Shown: positions 21,501 to 30,577 of the stretch, one piece after another | Numbering within the stretch: the first letter of the stretch is position 1 | How the letters are laid out: every line of letters starts with the position of its first letter | Assembly (NCBI GenBank): GCA_964019335.1 | Contig: OZ025750.1 | Coordinates: forward strand, 124,001 to 188,000 | Origin: Diplonema japonicum | Lineage: Eukaryota; Euglenozoa; Diplonemea; Diplonemida; Diplonemidae | Direction: 5' to 3' | DNA length: 64,000 bases | Made by a program: the position numbers and the translations under genes | Notes under the pieces: model-generated | The model's input: the letters and a program-made list of their open reading frames with translations, nothing else | Databases searched by the model: none | What the model was told of the DNA's origin: nothing

Positions 21501-22112
21501 GTGGTGCGGACCTACAAGCAGGAGGTGGTATGGTTCTCGTTCATCGAGTTCTCGGCGAGTCTTGCGATATCGGGGATACAGGCGGCGGAGACAGACACGT
21601 ACACAGGGTGCGGGCACAAGAAGGTCTTCACGGCTATCATCTTCTTTGTGCTTCTGGCTGTGGAGGCGGTGGTGTGGCCCCATGCAAGGCCAAGGGATAA
21701 TGTTCTTGACTTCACGATGCTCGGGGTGCAAGGGGCAGCGATGCTCCTGATGTCAGTGGGGTACTATGAGGAGACGACTGTTCATTGGACTTTCGATGTG
21801 GCTTCGGACCTTCTGATGGCGTCTGTGGTGGTGCTTCTTGCAAAGGTTGTGATGGATCTGTGCAGCGAAGGGTACATCTTCTTCTCGGGGAGGCGGCGGA
21901 CCCTGCAAGATGCTATGTTTATTGAGAAGAAGGAACCACAGAGCGCTAAATACGTGAAACTCCCAGCATTTCATTTGCCCCCCACGAAGGGGAACGCCAG
22001 GGGTGTGAGCATAGATACCTTCCTTACCCACACAGATCTGGAGCTGTCAACTAGTGAAAATAGCTCTTACTTCAGATATGATGCTAGGGGCAGCATGAAG
22101 GTGACTGTCTAA
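18546..22112 (+). CDS. Beta-propeller surface protein with very long PDTxAP stalk (family P, copy 3)
   Basis: The 1188-residue protein has a signal peptide (about 1-19), an LVIVD-like propeller (about 20-328), a stalk of roughly 430 residues and a multi-pass region (about 815-1120) almost identical in DNA to copies 1 and 2, followed by a longer unique cytosolic tail rich in Ser/Thr. The stalk starts as regular DTPAP/DTSAP units and becomes looser (PFPDTLPPST, APKTDAPDT). The gene begins only 170 bp after the upstream cyclase-like gene on the same strand, and that gap contains a T-rich tract followed by CAG, consistent with processing of a shared transcript. The function is inferred to be a surface receptor or adhesin. 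Confidence 0.85.
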   Translation: MRLSVAVVVMVASLPGSMAQTVVGRYDSSDAVQYVLHPDGDIVYIADGAFGVRVVDVTNVPNAANPSSATTLLSTISGFYAKAVVMDNDYLYIIGTAGILYKYDTLNAKSSPIKTGESAPDSKGSATAVVMMPGGSVVYTCHLLGISQYDITGAAPVAISGGPTVTECHDMVVDPLKERLYALIEVSSQQYVDMYDINVLYGLLPTATAYNTLSNNGVSLSVSSDGVACFMTESAQSLIMGRCDVINGVQIVEPTSYPGLVGVARHDLSNRVFATTTDGRLVWYDMRPPSNSITYMSEMSIGGTGERGLGIHGDYLYMCMGGYGLVIVSIIPTTPAPDTSAPDTPAPDTPAPDTSAPDTSAPDTPAPDTSAPDTPAPDTPAPDTSAPDTSAPDTPAPDTSAPDTSAPDTPAPDTTAPDTPAPDTPAPDTPAPDTPAPDTSAPNTPAPDTPAPDTSAPDTPAPDTSAPDTPAPDTSAPDTPAPNTSAPATQPPDTPAPDTGVPLTSAPDTTPPVTAAPATSAPDTPAPLTQAPATTAPDTVAPNTQPPRTDAPDTVAPLSPFPDTLPPSTVAPSTPAPKTDSPATPFPGTLPPDTSAPLTSAPKTDAPDTVAPLSPFPDTLSPSTVAPSTAAPNTDSPATPFPDTLPPDTSAPFTSAPKTDASDTVAPVTPFPDTLPPSTAIPITSAPRTNAPTTQAPETPPPHTFPPSTDAPATQAPATQSPRTSAPDTFSPQTLAPRTTAPHTPPPDTPAPRTSSPDTFAPKTATPTAAPGTEAPAVVKEEQINTAGSVAAVTSVAAAGAAAGAATRLVVVSQGCLLNGKQKLPRALHPTQMEIAGSEAVGLVIGNFAIIAGFTALCFVVLQAVSRWGPAVMPRLLEGLDTQGLLRFPSVPLFVFQLLYQGTTLGSLNLVVHPPHAGGFLVGVLSMCVCVIVPLLVFRVMTRDVPWAGVYMPEPDCGQVRELFIGPGEWVSTSSMNHWINRYGSVVRTYKQEVVWFSFIEFSASLAISGIQAAETDTYTGCGHKKVFTAIIFFVLLAVEAVVWPHARPRDNVLDFTMLGVQGAAMLLMSVGYYEETTVHWTFDVASDLLMASVVVLLAKVVMDLCSEGYIFFSGRRRTLQDAMFIEKKEPQSAKYVKLPAFHLPPTKGNARGVSIDTFLTHTDLELSTSENSSYFRYDARGSMKVTV
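19540..20840 (+). repeat. Coding minisatellite, PDTxA stalk of copy 3
   Basis: Fifteen-base units encoding (D/N)T(P/S/T)AP dominate to about 20030. Higher-order duplications of about 60 and 180 bp follow, for example the SPFPDTLPPSTVAPST and SPATPF block occurring three times between 20215 and 20590. The DNA is C-rich on the + strand. Confidence 0.9.
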
Positions 22113-23371
22113 AAGAAAAAAAAGAGAAAGAAGAAGAAAAAAACGTTTTTTTTCCCTAAACAACAGAGAATGAAAGAATATGTTGGAACATATGGGGCAG
22201 CTTGTAAAAAAAAAAAGAAAAACGTACGGAAAATGAATTAAGTTCGCTGTGTTACTCATAGGCGAAAGAAGAAAAAGGAAAAAAAAAGAAAATAGAGATG
22301 AGATAAAGGAGGTTCCTGTTTTGGAACGTCCCCCTTGTCTCTACTTATCTACCCCTTTCTCCCTTCTGGGGCCTCGGCCTTTCTTTCTTTTTTGGCTGTG
22401 TCGCCTTTCTCAAAGTATCCTCCCAGAAAATAAAAGGTTTTTTTTTTTTTGTTCTCACGAAATAGAAAAGGCCGGTATGCATTCCTGTTGCTCGCGACAG
22501 CCGATCCCCCCCCCCCTCACCTTTTGGCTCTCTATCCTCTTTTTTTTCTTCCTTTCGGTTTCTTAGTCTTTTCTTGTGCACCGTCACGGGAAACGAAGAG
22601 AAATAAAAACTACTGTAAAAAAAAAAAAAAGAGAGAAAACAATTAGATGTAACGAACGAGGGAGGACAGGCGCTAACGTGTTTTTTTTTTTTTTTTTAAC
22701 AAATGAAGCACTGGACTTCGGGTCATCTCGGGAGGGTCAGCAGGAGACACATAGGAGTTTACCCCTTTTTTCCAATTTACAGTTTTGACCTGCTTTCCTT
22801 TCCCTCGAGGAGTCACCCCTGCCAAAAGAAATCCGTTCGTCAATCTTCTTTTTTTTTTTTTTTGACAGAAAAGCTCAACATTGTCGATGTAAAAAAAAAA
22901 AAAAAAAAAAAATGAAAAAAAGGGGGGAGGAGAAAAGAATACTCTGCTTAAAGAATATAAGGGCTTATTTCTTTAAAGCAGAAATACACGATTTTTCTTT
23001 TGCTGTGTTTCATACACATTCCCACAAAACACTAAATTAGCCAACGCAGTGGTGAGGGCTCTTAGCTTTGAGCCTTTGCTTTCCTCAGGCAGCATTAAGT
23101 TCTGATTCGAAGATTTCATGCGTCAGCGTTCATACTAAAAATCCTCAAAAAAAAAAAAAAAACCGGAAAGCTCCCAAACAGGGAAGCTCCCCCCTTTTTT
23201 TTTTGAAAAAAGCTTTTTTCTTTTTTCTTTTTTCTTTTTTCCCCAATTTGTTTTACCACCAGAGCCATAATTTGACCTTGAGTTAAATTACTACCTTTTG
23301 ACTCATTTCGCTGGCAAAGGTTAGCTTTGTGGATTGTCTTTTTTTTTTTTTTTTTATTTTTTTTTTTTTTC
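22113..23371. other. Homopolymer-rich spacer, nothing recognised
   Basis: The 1.26-kb gap between the family P gene and the LINE holds A-, T- and C-runs and short low-complexity open frames only. No match to any repeat family in the window was noticed. The last part (23337-23371) is an almost pure T tract against which the LINE begins. Confidence 0.5.
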
Positions 23372-23415
23372 CAGGGAACACTGGGTTCGGATAATCAAAA
23401 GTCACGACGACAAAA

Positions 23416-25818
23416 ATGCCACCGCAAGGCCGAGGTGGAGCCTCCACGACGGCGGTTCCTGGGCGGGCTTCCTCTCATAAGGGGAAGTCCGGCGAATCCA
23501 CCAGGCCGAAGACGAGGGAAGCGGTGCAGGATCTGGCCAATAGGCTGGAGGGTTGGAAGGTGATAGACACCGGAAGAAGGCAGGGAGAGTGCTTCTTCGA
23601 AGCGGTGTCGTACGCGGTGCACGGCGCGAGGGACGAGGCGGGGGCGCTGCGGGAGGTGGTGGCCTCTCATCTGGCGGGGAAGGACTACTCCTCCTTCATG
23701 ATGGTGGAGGAAGGGGAGAAGGCTGCGGCGTGGAAGGAGTACCAGAGGCTGGTAGCTCTTTCGGGAACGTGGGCGGACAGGCTGACGGTCAGCACGATGT
23801 CCGTGGTGATGGGACGCAGGATCTGTGTCTTTGCTGTAAGGGATGACGTCCTCACCCTGAGCTGCTTCGAGCCGGGGAGTAGGAATGAGGTACCAGACAC
23901 GGCCACGCTATGGCTGGGCTATGTGGAGGGCCACTACGTCTGCGCGGTGAAAGGGGAGGACTCGAAGATGCCTACCACTACAGCGTATGTGCCGCCGGTG
24001 AGGATCCCACTCCCCATCCGCAGCGAGGGCGCGAAGGACGGGAAGAAGAAGGAGCAGGGCAAGCCGGCACGCAAGGCCATCATCGCATGCCTTGCCGAGG
24101 ACGAGTGGCCCGTGCACGTGCGGGAGTGGGAAGGGGCGGAGACACAGCCGGAGCGGGCGGTGTACCTTGTCCCGCAAGGCTCTGAACGGTTGGCAGCGGA
24201 GTGGCTAAGGGGCGCGCCGGCTGCAACGGTCGTTTCGTGGGGACGTCTCCCCTACTTCTGCGGCGAGGAGGCTGAGGTCCTTCTGAGCACGAACGAAGGG
24301 CGCGGGAAGACGTGCAGACGCCTGCAGGTGACATCCCGCAATGGTCACCCTGCGATGCCGGACGCAAACAAGGAGGAGATGGAGGAAGAGGAGGAGCTGG
24401 AGGAGCCGGAGACCTGCACCTCGGAACTCTATCTGGTTGCCAAAACATCGCTGGACGCCGAGAAGGCCAGGTCGAGAGTATTGACATGGCTGAGAGAGAG
24501 AGCAGGGCGGTACCTCACCAAGAGAGGCAGGAAGCGGGACGGCGTTTTCGAGGTCCCAATCACGGTGATGAAGACCGATGTCCAGTCGATCCTCATGCGC
24601 AGTGGCGAGGACGGCGTGTTTGTGCGCCAACCGTGGGAAGCACGCGATCTCCTGCCGGTTTTGTGGCTGGAGGGCACGACACTGAAAGCGGCACTGCTGT
24701 TCAGGCGTGAAGTGTGCGGATGGGGACTGACCTTCAAGAAGTCGGGCAAGTCCGTCGTCTACGGGGTAAGGGTACCGAAAGCCGAGCTTGACACAGCAAG
24801 GCGGGTGCTCAAAGACCGACATGCCGATCTGAAGGTGACAGCGACAGCAGCGACACTGCTCGACGGCGAGCACTATGAGGTACAAGGGGTGCCCTCTTCG
24901 ATGAACGGCCTCGAGCTGGAAGACCGCTTGAAACGGTCGGGATGGCCGGTCACGGTGAGGAAGAGGCTGCATAGGTTTGGCGAAAAACAATCCTGGGCCG
25001 TGACTTCGTGCTCGAAACCGAGAGGTCTGGTTCTGAATGTCCAGGGCACGCGTTGGACCATCCAGCCGCTGGAGGGTGACCTGCAGAAGAAGAAGAAGAA
25101 CAAGAAGGGCGCGAGTGACAGTAATAAGGCCGTATTCACATTGCCGCCGAACGCCATATGGGGCAGACAAGCCGGGCAGGCGAACCCATCATCCGCGCCT
25201 ACACCTGCGCCAGTGTCGGACACGCAGGCGTCAACACACCACGCTGCGTCAACACCTGCGACGCACTCAACGCCGGTAGCCGAGGCTCTACCCCCACCGA
25301 ACGCGCCAGCACCTGCTACGAAAACGATGGCGTCTGTCGACGCTTTCGAGGAGTGGGCGCGGAAGAAAGAGCTGGAGCACGAGCAGGAGAGGAAAGCGAT
25401 GGAAGCGAGAGTGGTGGACATGGAGAGGAAGGCTGCCGCGACCATCTCGCTAGTGAAGTCGATGGAGCAGAACATGCAAGCTCTCGGCAGGCAGATGGAG
25501 ATGGTAACAACACGTCTCGAGAGGTTGGATGCGGTGGCTGTGGCGGTGTCCGAGCTGGTTAAGACTGTCCAGTCTATCCAGCAGGACATCCAGACTGCGA
25601 AGCGCACGGACAAGAAGAGGAAATGCGACGACACGACGACCAGCAAGAAGGCACATTCGGGTGCCCTTGTCCCCACGAGTGCAACGGGTTCGATGACACC
25701 GATATACCTGCCCGGCGGCACACCGACATGTGCGGCCACACCTGACGTGCACATGGCCATAGCTAACACTATGACCCCCATCCTACCAATTGAACATGAC
25801 CCTGACGAGTTCAACTGA
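23416..25818 (+). CDS. LINE ORF1 with N-terminal OTU-like cysteine protease domain
   Basis: The protein has 800 residues. A basic N-terminus is followed by an OTU-like domain at about 48-180: Asp51 and Cys59 lie in DTGRRQGECFFEAVSYAVHG and the catalytic-type His173 in YVEGHYVCAV, with an intervening RICVFAV strand as in OTU deubiquitinases. The middle part (about 200-560) is unrecognised. Residues about 635-740 form a coiled coil (FEEWARKKELEHEQERKAM and following heptads) that could drive ORF1 multimerisation, ending in a lysine-rich TDKKRK patch. OTU domains are known in some LINE clades such as Dualen/RandI, so this is a family precedent. A protease could act on polyproteins or remove ubiquitin from the retrotransposition complex; neither is shown here. 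Confidence 0.8.
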   Translation: MPPQGRGGASTTAVPGRASSHKGKSGESTRPKTREAVQDLANRLEGWKVIDTGRRQGECFFEAVSYAVHGARDEAGALREVVASHLAGKDYSSFMMVEEGEKAAAWKEYQRLVALSGTWADRLTVSTMSVVMGRRICVFAVRDDVLTLSCFEPGSRNEVPDTATLWLGYVEGHYVCAVKGEDSKMPTTTAYVPPVRIPLPIRSEGAKDGKKKEQGKPARKAIIACLAEDEWPVHVREWEGAETQPERAVYLVPQGSERLAAEWLRGAPAATVVSWGRLPYFCGEEAEVLLSTNEGRGKTCRRLQVTSRNGHPAMPDANKEEMEEEEELEEPETCTSELYLVAKTSLDAEKARSRVLTWLRERAGRYLTKRGRKRDGVFEVPITVMKTDVQSILMRSGEDGVFVRQPWEARDLLPVLWLEGTTLKAALLFRREVCGWGLTFKKSGKSVVYGVRVPKAELDTARRVLKDRHADLKVTATAATLLDGEHYEVQGVPSSMNGLELEDRLKRSGWPVTVRKRLHRFGEKQSWAVTSCSKPRGLVLNVQGTRWTIQPLEGDLQKKKKNKKGASDSNKAVFTLPPNAIWGRQAGQANPSSAPTPAPVSDTQASTHHAASTPATHSTPVAEALPPPNAPAPATKTMASVDAFEEWARKKELEHEQERKAMEARVVDMERKAAATISLVKSMEQNMQALGRQMEMVTTRLERLDAVAVAVSELVKTVQSIQQDIQTAKRTDKKRKCDDTTTSKKAHSGALVPTSATGSMTPIYLPGGTPTCAATPDVHMAIANTMTPILPIEHDPDEFN

Positions 25819-25857
25819 AGGGACGCCAGCCATGAAGACATCCGGAGGGACATCTTC

Positions 25858-28800
25858 ATGGGTGGAGCTAGGGACCCCAATTCGCTCACAATCACAACTC
25901 TCAATGTGGGGTCCCTGAGCAATAAGGTGGACGAGGTGTTGGCCATGGAGAGCGACATCTCGTGCTTGCAGGAAGTGAAGCTGACCGCACACGGACAACA
26001 CATGATTGGGAGGCATGTTGAGGACAACGGCAGGTATCGTGCGCTGTGGGGAAACCCACAGCCCGGTATCGTGGTCGATGGACTTGCTGCTCCCGACAAA
26101 GCACAAAGAGGTGGAGTCGGCATACTAGTACAGCGGTGCAGGCCGGCGATAGTCAAAGCAGTCGCTTCGATGGACGACGGCAACAGGTGGGTCCATGCTA
26201 TGATCAACTTGGACGGACGAGACATGTGGCTCCACCTCATTGTGGTATATTGCCACTCGGGAAGTTACGGCAAACACCAGCGTGAGACACTTTTGAACAA
26301 GGTGCTGAACGAGATGAGATGTGCCCTGGGAGATGTTCCTATCATCGTCGCGGGGGACCTAAACACCGAGGTGTCGCAATCAGGTGTACTACAGCAGGCG
26401 GTTGGGTGTGACTGGGTGGATGCAGCAGCAATGCAGGCCGAGAAAGACGGGGTAAGGCCGAGCCACACCTTTGTGAGGAGAGCCACTGACACAAAGTCAC
26501 GCATCGACTACGTCTTGATGAACCCGATCGCTGCGGCGGGACTACAGAAGGCGTGGGTCCACGACACGGTGTATACCAACGAACACAGATGCCTCTCCAT
26601 CAAACTGTGTATCCCTACTCTCAAGAGCAAGACACGCAAGTACTTCATCCCGAAGGAACTGCCGGTGTCGACTGCTAGTGATGACCACGTGATTGAGCTG
26701 CTACAGGCGGAGAGATTCATCCAAAAACTTGAGGACATCGACGGCGCATACCGTGTGCTGGCTGACGTCTCGGAAAGACACTGCATCACAGGCGTACCGA
26801 TGGAGCAACAGAAGACTTTCCGAGGGAGGGGCGAGGAGCGCAAACCCAAGGAGAAATGCCTGTCGGCCAAGTCTGTAAAGGAAGCCACGGGCGCAGCGGT
26901 GGGTAGACAGAAGTCGATTGCCTGTTTGCAGAGGAAGCTTGCACACATCAGCGCGGAAATCCAGGTGATGATTGACAAGGGACAAGTGTGCAACATGCCA
27001 GTAGTTCTGTTGAAGACTTGGGCGAATGCTCTGAGTTTGCTGGAGAAACTGCCGAACCCTCCAGTATTTGATAGGAACTTGCTGAAGGATGACCTGGAGT
27101 CGATTGTCACCAGACTTCAACTGCTAGACGACAACCTCTCCTCGCTACTACGCGAGATCGCAAAGGACACGAGAGTGGAGCGGGAGAAGAAGTACGAGGC
27201 GAGGATCAACACCCAGTTCCAGGAGGAGCGGAGGGGGATGACCGCCTTTGTGAAAAACACTTCTACGTCAGCGGCGCAGGCAGTGGAGAGCGGCGGAGTG
27301 CTGACCGCAGACCTCGACGAGATGGACAGGATGATGCACGCGGAATGGGACGGCGTGCTCCAGATGTACGGTGAAGGGCATGAAGAACCATCGTACGAGG
27401 CTTTCAAGGCTAGATACGGGCCATACATCTCGACGCATGACATGGTGCTCCAGCCACTGACAGGGGCTGATCTGAGAGCAGTTCTGGCCAAGAAATCGAC
27501 GAGGACAGCACCGGGAGTTGATGGGTGGAGGATGGCAGAACTTCGCGCTATGCCAAATGTATTGTTGGATGCGTGGGCGATGCTCTTCAACGCCATCGAG
27601 GTGACAGGGAAGTGGCCGAAGGCACTCCTGACGGCGTTGGTTACGCTGATCCCGAAGGGAGGCGAGAGGACTCCGCTCAACCACCGCCCCATCACAGTCA
27701 CGAGTGCGGTCTACAGACTGTGGGCCTGTGCCAGGTTGCGTGATATATCGCCATGGCAAGAGAAATGGGCGGACGACTCGCAGCATGGTTTTCGACCACG
27801 TCACGGGACGGACAGCATCCTGATGGAGCTCAGCACGCAGCTGGAGACGGCGATGCTGACCAACACCCCTCTTAACGGCATAGCACTGGACTTCGTCAAG
27901 TGCTTCGACAGGGTGCCACAGAAAGTAGCGTTCGGGCTTATGCAAGACCTGGGTTTGCACCAGAGGATACTGACCCCGCTCAAAGCGATGTACGCAGGCC
28001 TCAAAAGACGTTTCCGCTTCCCTACTGGCGTGGGTTCCGAGTTCCACGTGACAAATGGAATTCTCCAAGGGTGCCCAATCTCCGTCATCCTGGTGAACGC
28101 TCTGGTGTCAGTGATGGTGAAGTGCGTGATTGCTGAGGTACCTGGCTCGCGATCGCTGTCGTACGCGGACGACGCGTGCCTACTTGCGCGTTTGGTCGAG
28201 GTACTCAAGAGAGCGACCAACAAAACAATCGAGTTTTGCGAGCGGACAGGCATGCGCCTTAACGAAAACAAGTCACAAGCATTCTCGACGAAGGATGAGA
28301 TCGGCCCTTGGTTGAAGTGCACAGGCTCATCGTTCAGAGTGACGAAGGGGATCAAGGCGCTTGGCGTGATCCTGAACATGAACGGGAAACATAGTTTGGA
28401 CAAGCTACATTCCGCCGAAGGCCGTTTGTCCCGGCTTGGTGCATTGCCATTAAGCTTCGGGAACAAGGCGTCAATGCTGACGGGCACTGTGCTACCATCC
28501 TGTCTATACGGTACGACCTACGCTGCGCCGTCTGACAACCAGCTGAAGAAGCTCTGTACAGCGACGGTGACTTCCCTATGGGGACCGCGCTTCAGGATGA
28601 GATCCCCGATGGCTGTGCTCAATGTGCTGTTACCTGGACACACAGCATATCCACAAGCGAAGATTGTTTACAACACGGTGAACTGCCTGGTGCGAGAAAG
28701 CCTCACCTCCCCACAACTGTGGCAGCGAGTCAATGAGATTGTTACACTGTACCGGGAGCGAGAGGACGACGAGGAGAGGGGGCCGCTAGGGGTCTTGCTG

Positions 28801-29946
28801 AAGAGGTGGCTACCCTTCCTGAACAAGGGGTGGTCCTTCATTGAAGGTTTGCGCGCTCTGGTGCCCAGTGCGAGACGCCATGAAGTAAGACAGGCGATCA
28901 GACCGGCTGTTGCAAAGGAATTGATCCACGGCAGGTCGTCTTTTGCTGGAATGGAAGCGGGTGCATGTCCGTCCACGAACGCCTGGTGGAGGAAGCTCCA
29001 GTCACGGAGACCGCTGATATCGTACAGACTGCGGCGGATCATCAGCGGTGCAGTGTTCACGGTACACCCTCGAGTGTGGGGGAAGCAATTGGATGAACGT
29101 GAGGGTGTGGAAAGCTCGTCTCTTGCGTGCGACGTCTGCGACCATCGATGCCAGACGACGACAGAAGTCACGGAGCACGCCCTATGGGAATGTGCACCAG
29201 CGAGAGCTGCCCTGACAAACGAAAGATATGGCGGGATGACACGAAGTGACCTACCTGCAGTGACCGCCCTCCACGGGATCATTCCAAGGGGCGCAACGGG
29301 GGCTGCGAAGCAACAGGCGGCAGTCGTGCAACGATACCTGTTGGATGTAGTGACAAGACGAGACGCCAGAGCGGCTGAACGGAGCACCAGAATCCTCACC
29401 ACCAACCCGTGGGATGAGATCACAACGGGGAAGCAGCACACTGTGCCCACAGTGGAGCTGTTGAAATCGAACGGAGCGTCGGGAAAGGTCCTAATGTTCT
29501 ACATGAAGAGCGTCCTCAGGTGGCTGAAAAGCCTAAGATGGTACGCAGGCAGGAAGTTGACGTCCGTCACGACGATGGAGCTCGCAGTAGACTATGAGCA
29601 GGCCACCCGGCAGTCCTTGGCTGGACCCCTCGACGACCAGGACTGGCTCACAGAGAAGGCTGGAAGGATGCGATACATCTTAGGACGTATTCAGAAATGC
29701 ACAGCAAAGAGTGGGAAGAATGCTTTCCCCGCCAACGCAAAGACAAGGGTACACACCCTTCGACATCTTGGGGGCCCGACGACACACGGCTACGACAGGA
29801 GACCACTCTTCTCCTCGAGCCAAACCGCCCCCTACCTAGCACGACTCCAAGCAATGTTTCTCGCCCAGATGCCGTCCATCTCATCGCGACAAACAGCCAC
29901 TGCAGGCACCAGACAGCAACCGCAGAACGGTGACCGATTAGTGTGA
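25858..29946 (+). CDS. LINE ORF2: AP endonuclease, reverse transcriptase and zinc knuckle
   Basis: The protein has 1362 residues. The endonuclease (about 8-250) shows TLNVGSLS (Asn16), CLQEVK (Glu39), the Tyr131 region, IIVAGDLNTE (Asp167/Asn169), SRIDYVLMNP and NEHR where SDH is usual. The reverse transcriptase (about 550-830) shows LDFVKCFDRVP (motif A), GILQGCPISV (motif B) and SYADDACLL (motif C, YADD near residue 768). A C-terminal CxxC...H...C knuckle (CDVCDHRCQ...TEHALWEC, near residue 1090) follows, and then a conserved tail. All catalytic motifs are intact. It starts 39 bp after ORF1 stops; how it is translated (reinitiation or a separate message) cannot be seen. Confidence 0.9.
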   Translation: MGGARDPNSLTITTLNVGSLSNKVDEVLAMESDISCLQEVKLTAHGQHMIGRHVEDNGRYRALWGNPQPGIVVDGLAAPDKAQRGGVGILVQRCRPAIVKAVASMDDGNRWVHAMINLDGRDMWLHLIVVYCHSGSYGKHQRETLLNKVLNEMRCALGDVPIIVAGDLNTEVSQSGVLQQAVGCDWVDAAAMQAEKDGVRPSHTFVRRATDTKSRIDYVLMNPIAAAGLQKAWVHDTVYTNEHRCLSIKLCIPTLKSKTRKYFIPKELPVSTASDDHVIELLQAERFIQKLEDIDGAYRVLADVSERHCITGVPMEQQKTFRGRGEERKPKEKCLSAKSVKEATGAAVGRQKSIACLQRKLAHISAEIQVMIDKGQVCNMPVVLLKTWANALSLLEKLPNPPVFDRNLLKDDLESIVTRLQLLDDNLSSLLREIAKDTRVEREKKYEARINTQFQEERRGMTAFVKNTSTSAAQAVESGGVLTADLDEMDRMMHAEWDGVLQMYGEGHEEPSYEAFKARYGPYISTHDMVLQPLTGADLRAVLAKKSTRTAPGVDGWRMAELRAMPNVLLDAWAMLFNAIEVTGKWPKALLTALVTLIPKGGERTPLNHRPITVTSAVYRLWACARLRDISPWQEKWADDSQHGFRPRHGTDSILMELSTQLETAMLTNTPLNGIALDFVKCFDRVPQKVAFGLMQDLGLHQRILTPLKAMYAGLKRRFRFPTGVGSEFHVTNGILQGCPISVILVNALVSVMVKCVIAEVPGSRSLSYADDACLLARLVEVLKRATNKTIEFCERTGMRLNENKSQAFSTKDEIGPWLKCTGSSFRVTKGIKALGVILNMNGKHSLDKLHSAEGRLSRLGALPLSFGNKASMLTGTVLPSCLYGTTYAAPSDNQLKKLCTATVTSLWGPRFRMRSPMAVLNVLLPGHTAYPQAKIVYNTVNCLVRESLTSPQLWQRVNEIVTLYREREDDEERGPLGVLLKRWLPFLNKGWSFIEGLRALVPSARRHEVRQAIRPAVAKELIHGRSSFAGMEAGACPSTNAWWRKLQSRRPLISYRLRRIISGAVFTVHPRVWGKQLDEREGVESSSLACDVCDHRCQTTTEVTEHALWECAPARAALTNERYGGMTRSDLPAVTALHGIIPRGATGAAKQQAAVVQRYLLDVVTRRDARAAERSTRILTTNPWDEITTGKQHTVPTVELLKSNGASGKVLMFYMKSVLRWLKSLRWYAGRKLTSVTTMELAVDYEQATRQSLAGPLDDQDWLTEKAGRMRYILGRIQKCTAKSGKNAFPANAKTRVHTLRHLGGPTTHGYDRRPLFSSSQTAPYLARLQAMFLAQMPSISSRQTATAGTRQQPQNGDRLV

Positions 29947-29995
29947 ATTTCTCCCTGAACGGTGAGCACCCACCCGCACACCGAAATTTATCAAA

Positions 29996-30350
29996 TTTTT
30001 TTACTTTTTGAGTTTTTTTTTTTATTTTATTTTTTTTTACCGTGCGAACACCAAAAAAGAATAAAAAAGAATTAAAAAAAAAAAAAAGTCATAACGAAAA
30101 GTTTTTTTTCACAGAAATGCTCTCTCCATTTCCAATCTTCTTTCTTTTTATTTTATTTAAATAAATAATTTTCCTTTTAAAGAACTGACTTTGAGCTGAG
30201 ATCTTTTAGTTTATCTTAGGTCTGGAGGCCCAGCTCAGCGAGGGGTATAGCATCAAAAGCTATTGCCCCCAGCGTGTTGCTGGTCATGGTGACAATAAGC
30301 ATCCGGTCGAATCTAAACACAGGCCAAGCACTTAATTTTTTTCTTTTTTT

Positions 30351-30382
<32 letters not shown>

Positions 30383-30573
30383 CCGAGTGGTGGTTTCTGT
30401 CACTCGAGTGAAAACTTCAGGAAAAGGTAGATTCTTTTTGTTACAATTTATATGAACTAGAAATTTGAGGGTTGTAGCGAACTTTTTTTTTTTTTATTTC
30501 ATTCGAAAAAAAAAAAGAAAGAAAATCGACAGAGGGGGGTGGGAAGTATAACAGTTTTCTCTTTTTTTTTTTC
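29996..30573. other. Noncoding stretch after the LINE, including a SINE-like unit
   Basis: It is T- and A-rich DNA with one GC-balanced island (30226-30336, listed separately). No gene is seen. Confidence 0.5.
30226..30336 (+). repeat. Possible tRNA-derived SINE
   Basis: It contains CAGCTCAGCGAGGGGTATAG, resembling a Pol III A box, and about 70 bp later CCGGTCGAATCTAA, resembling a B box, followed by a T-rich end. The spacing is longer than in a tRNA and the arms do not fold cleanly. There is a single copy in this window, so the assignment is weak. Confidence 0.3.
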
Positions 30574-30577
30574 TTAT

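Larger units (their letters stand above)
23372..29995 (+). mobile_element. Complete two-ORF LINE retrotransposon (family 1) with OTU-type ORF1
   Basis: Two intact long reading frames lie 39 bp apart: ORF1 (OTU-like protease plus coiled coil) and ORF2 (APE endonuclease, reverse transcriptase, zinc knuckle). The element starts after a T-rich tract with a leader of about 45 bp and ends near CACACCGAAATTTATC followed by T7 and more T runs. No LTRs, no RNase H and no integrase are seen. Both frames are open over 6.5 kb while most other copies are fragments, so this is the most recent and possibly active insertion in the window. Fragments of the same family are at about 35424-36590, 36875-37213 (minus) and 59941-59985. 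Confidence 0.85.

Noticed and set aside
24873..26240. 455-codon minus-strand open frame across the LINE ORF1/ORF2 junction
   Set aside because: It overlaps two well-supported + strand frames with catalytic motifs and has no recognisable domain itself.
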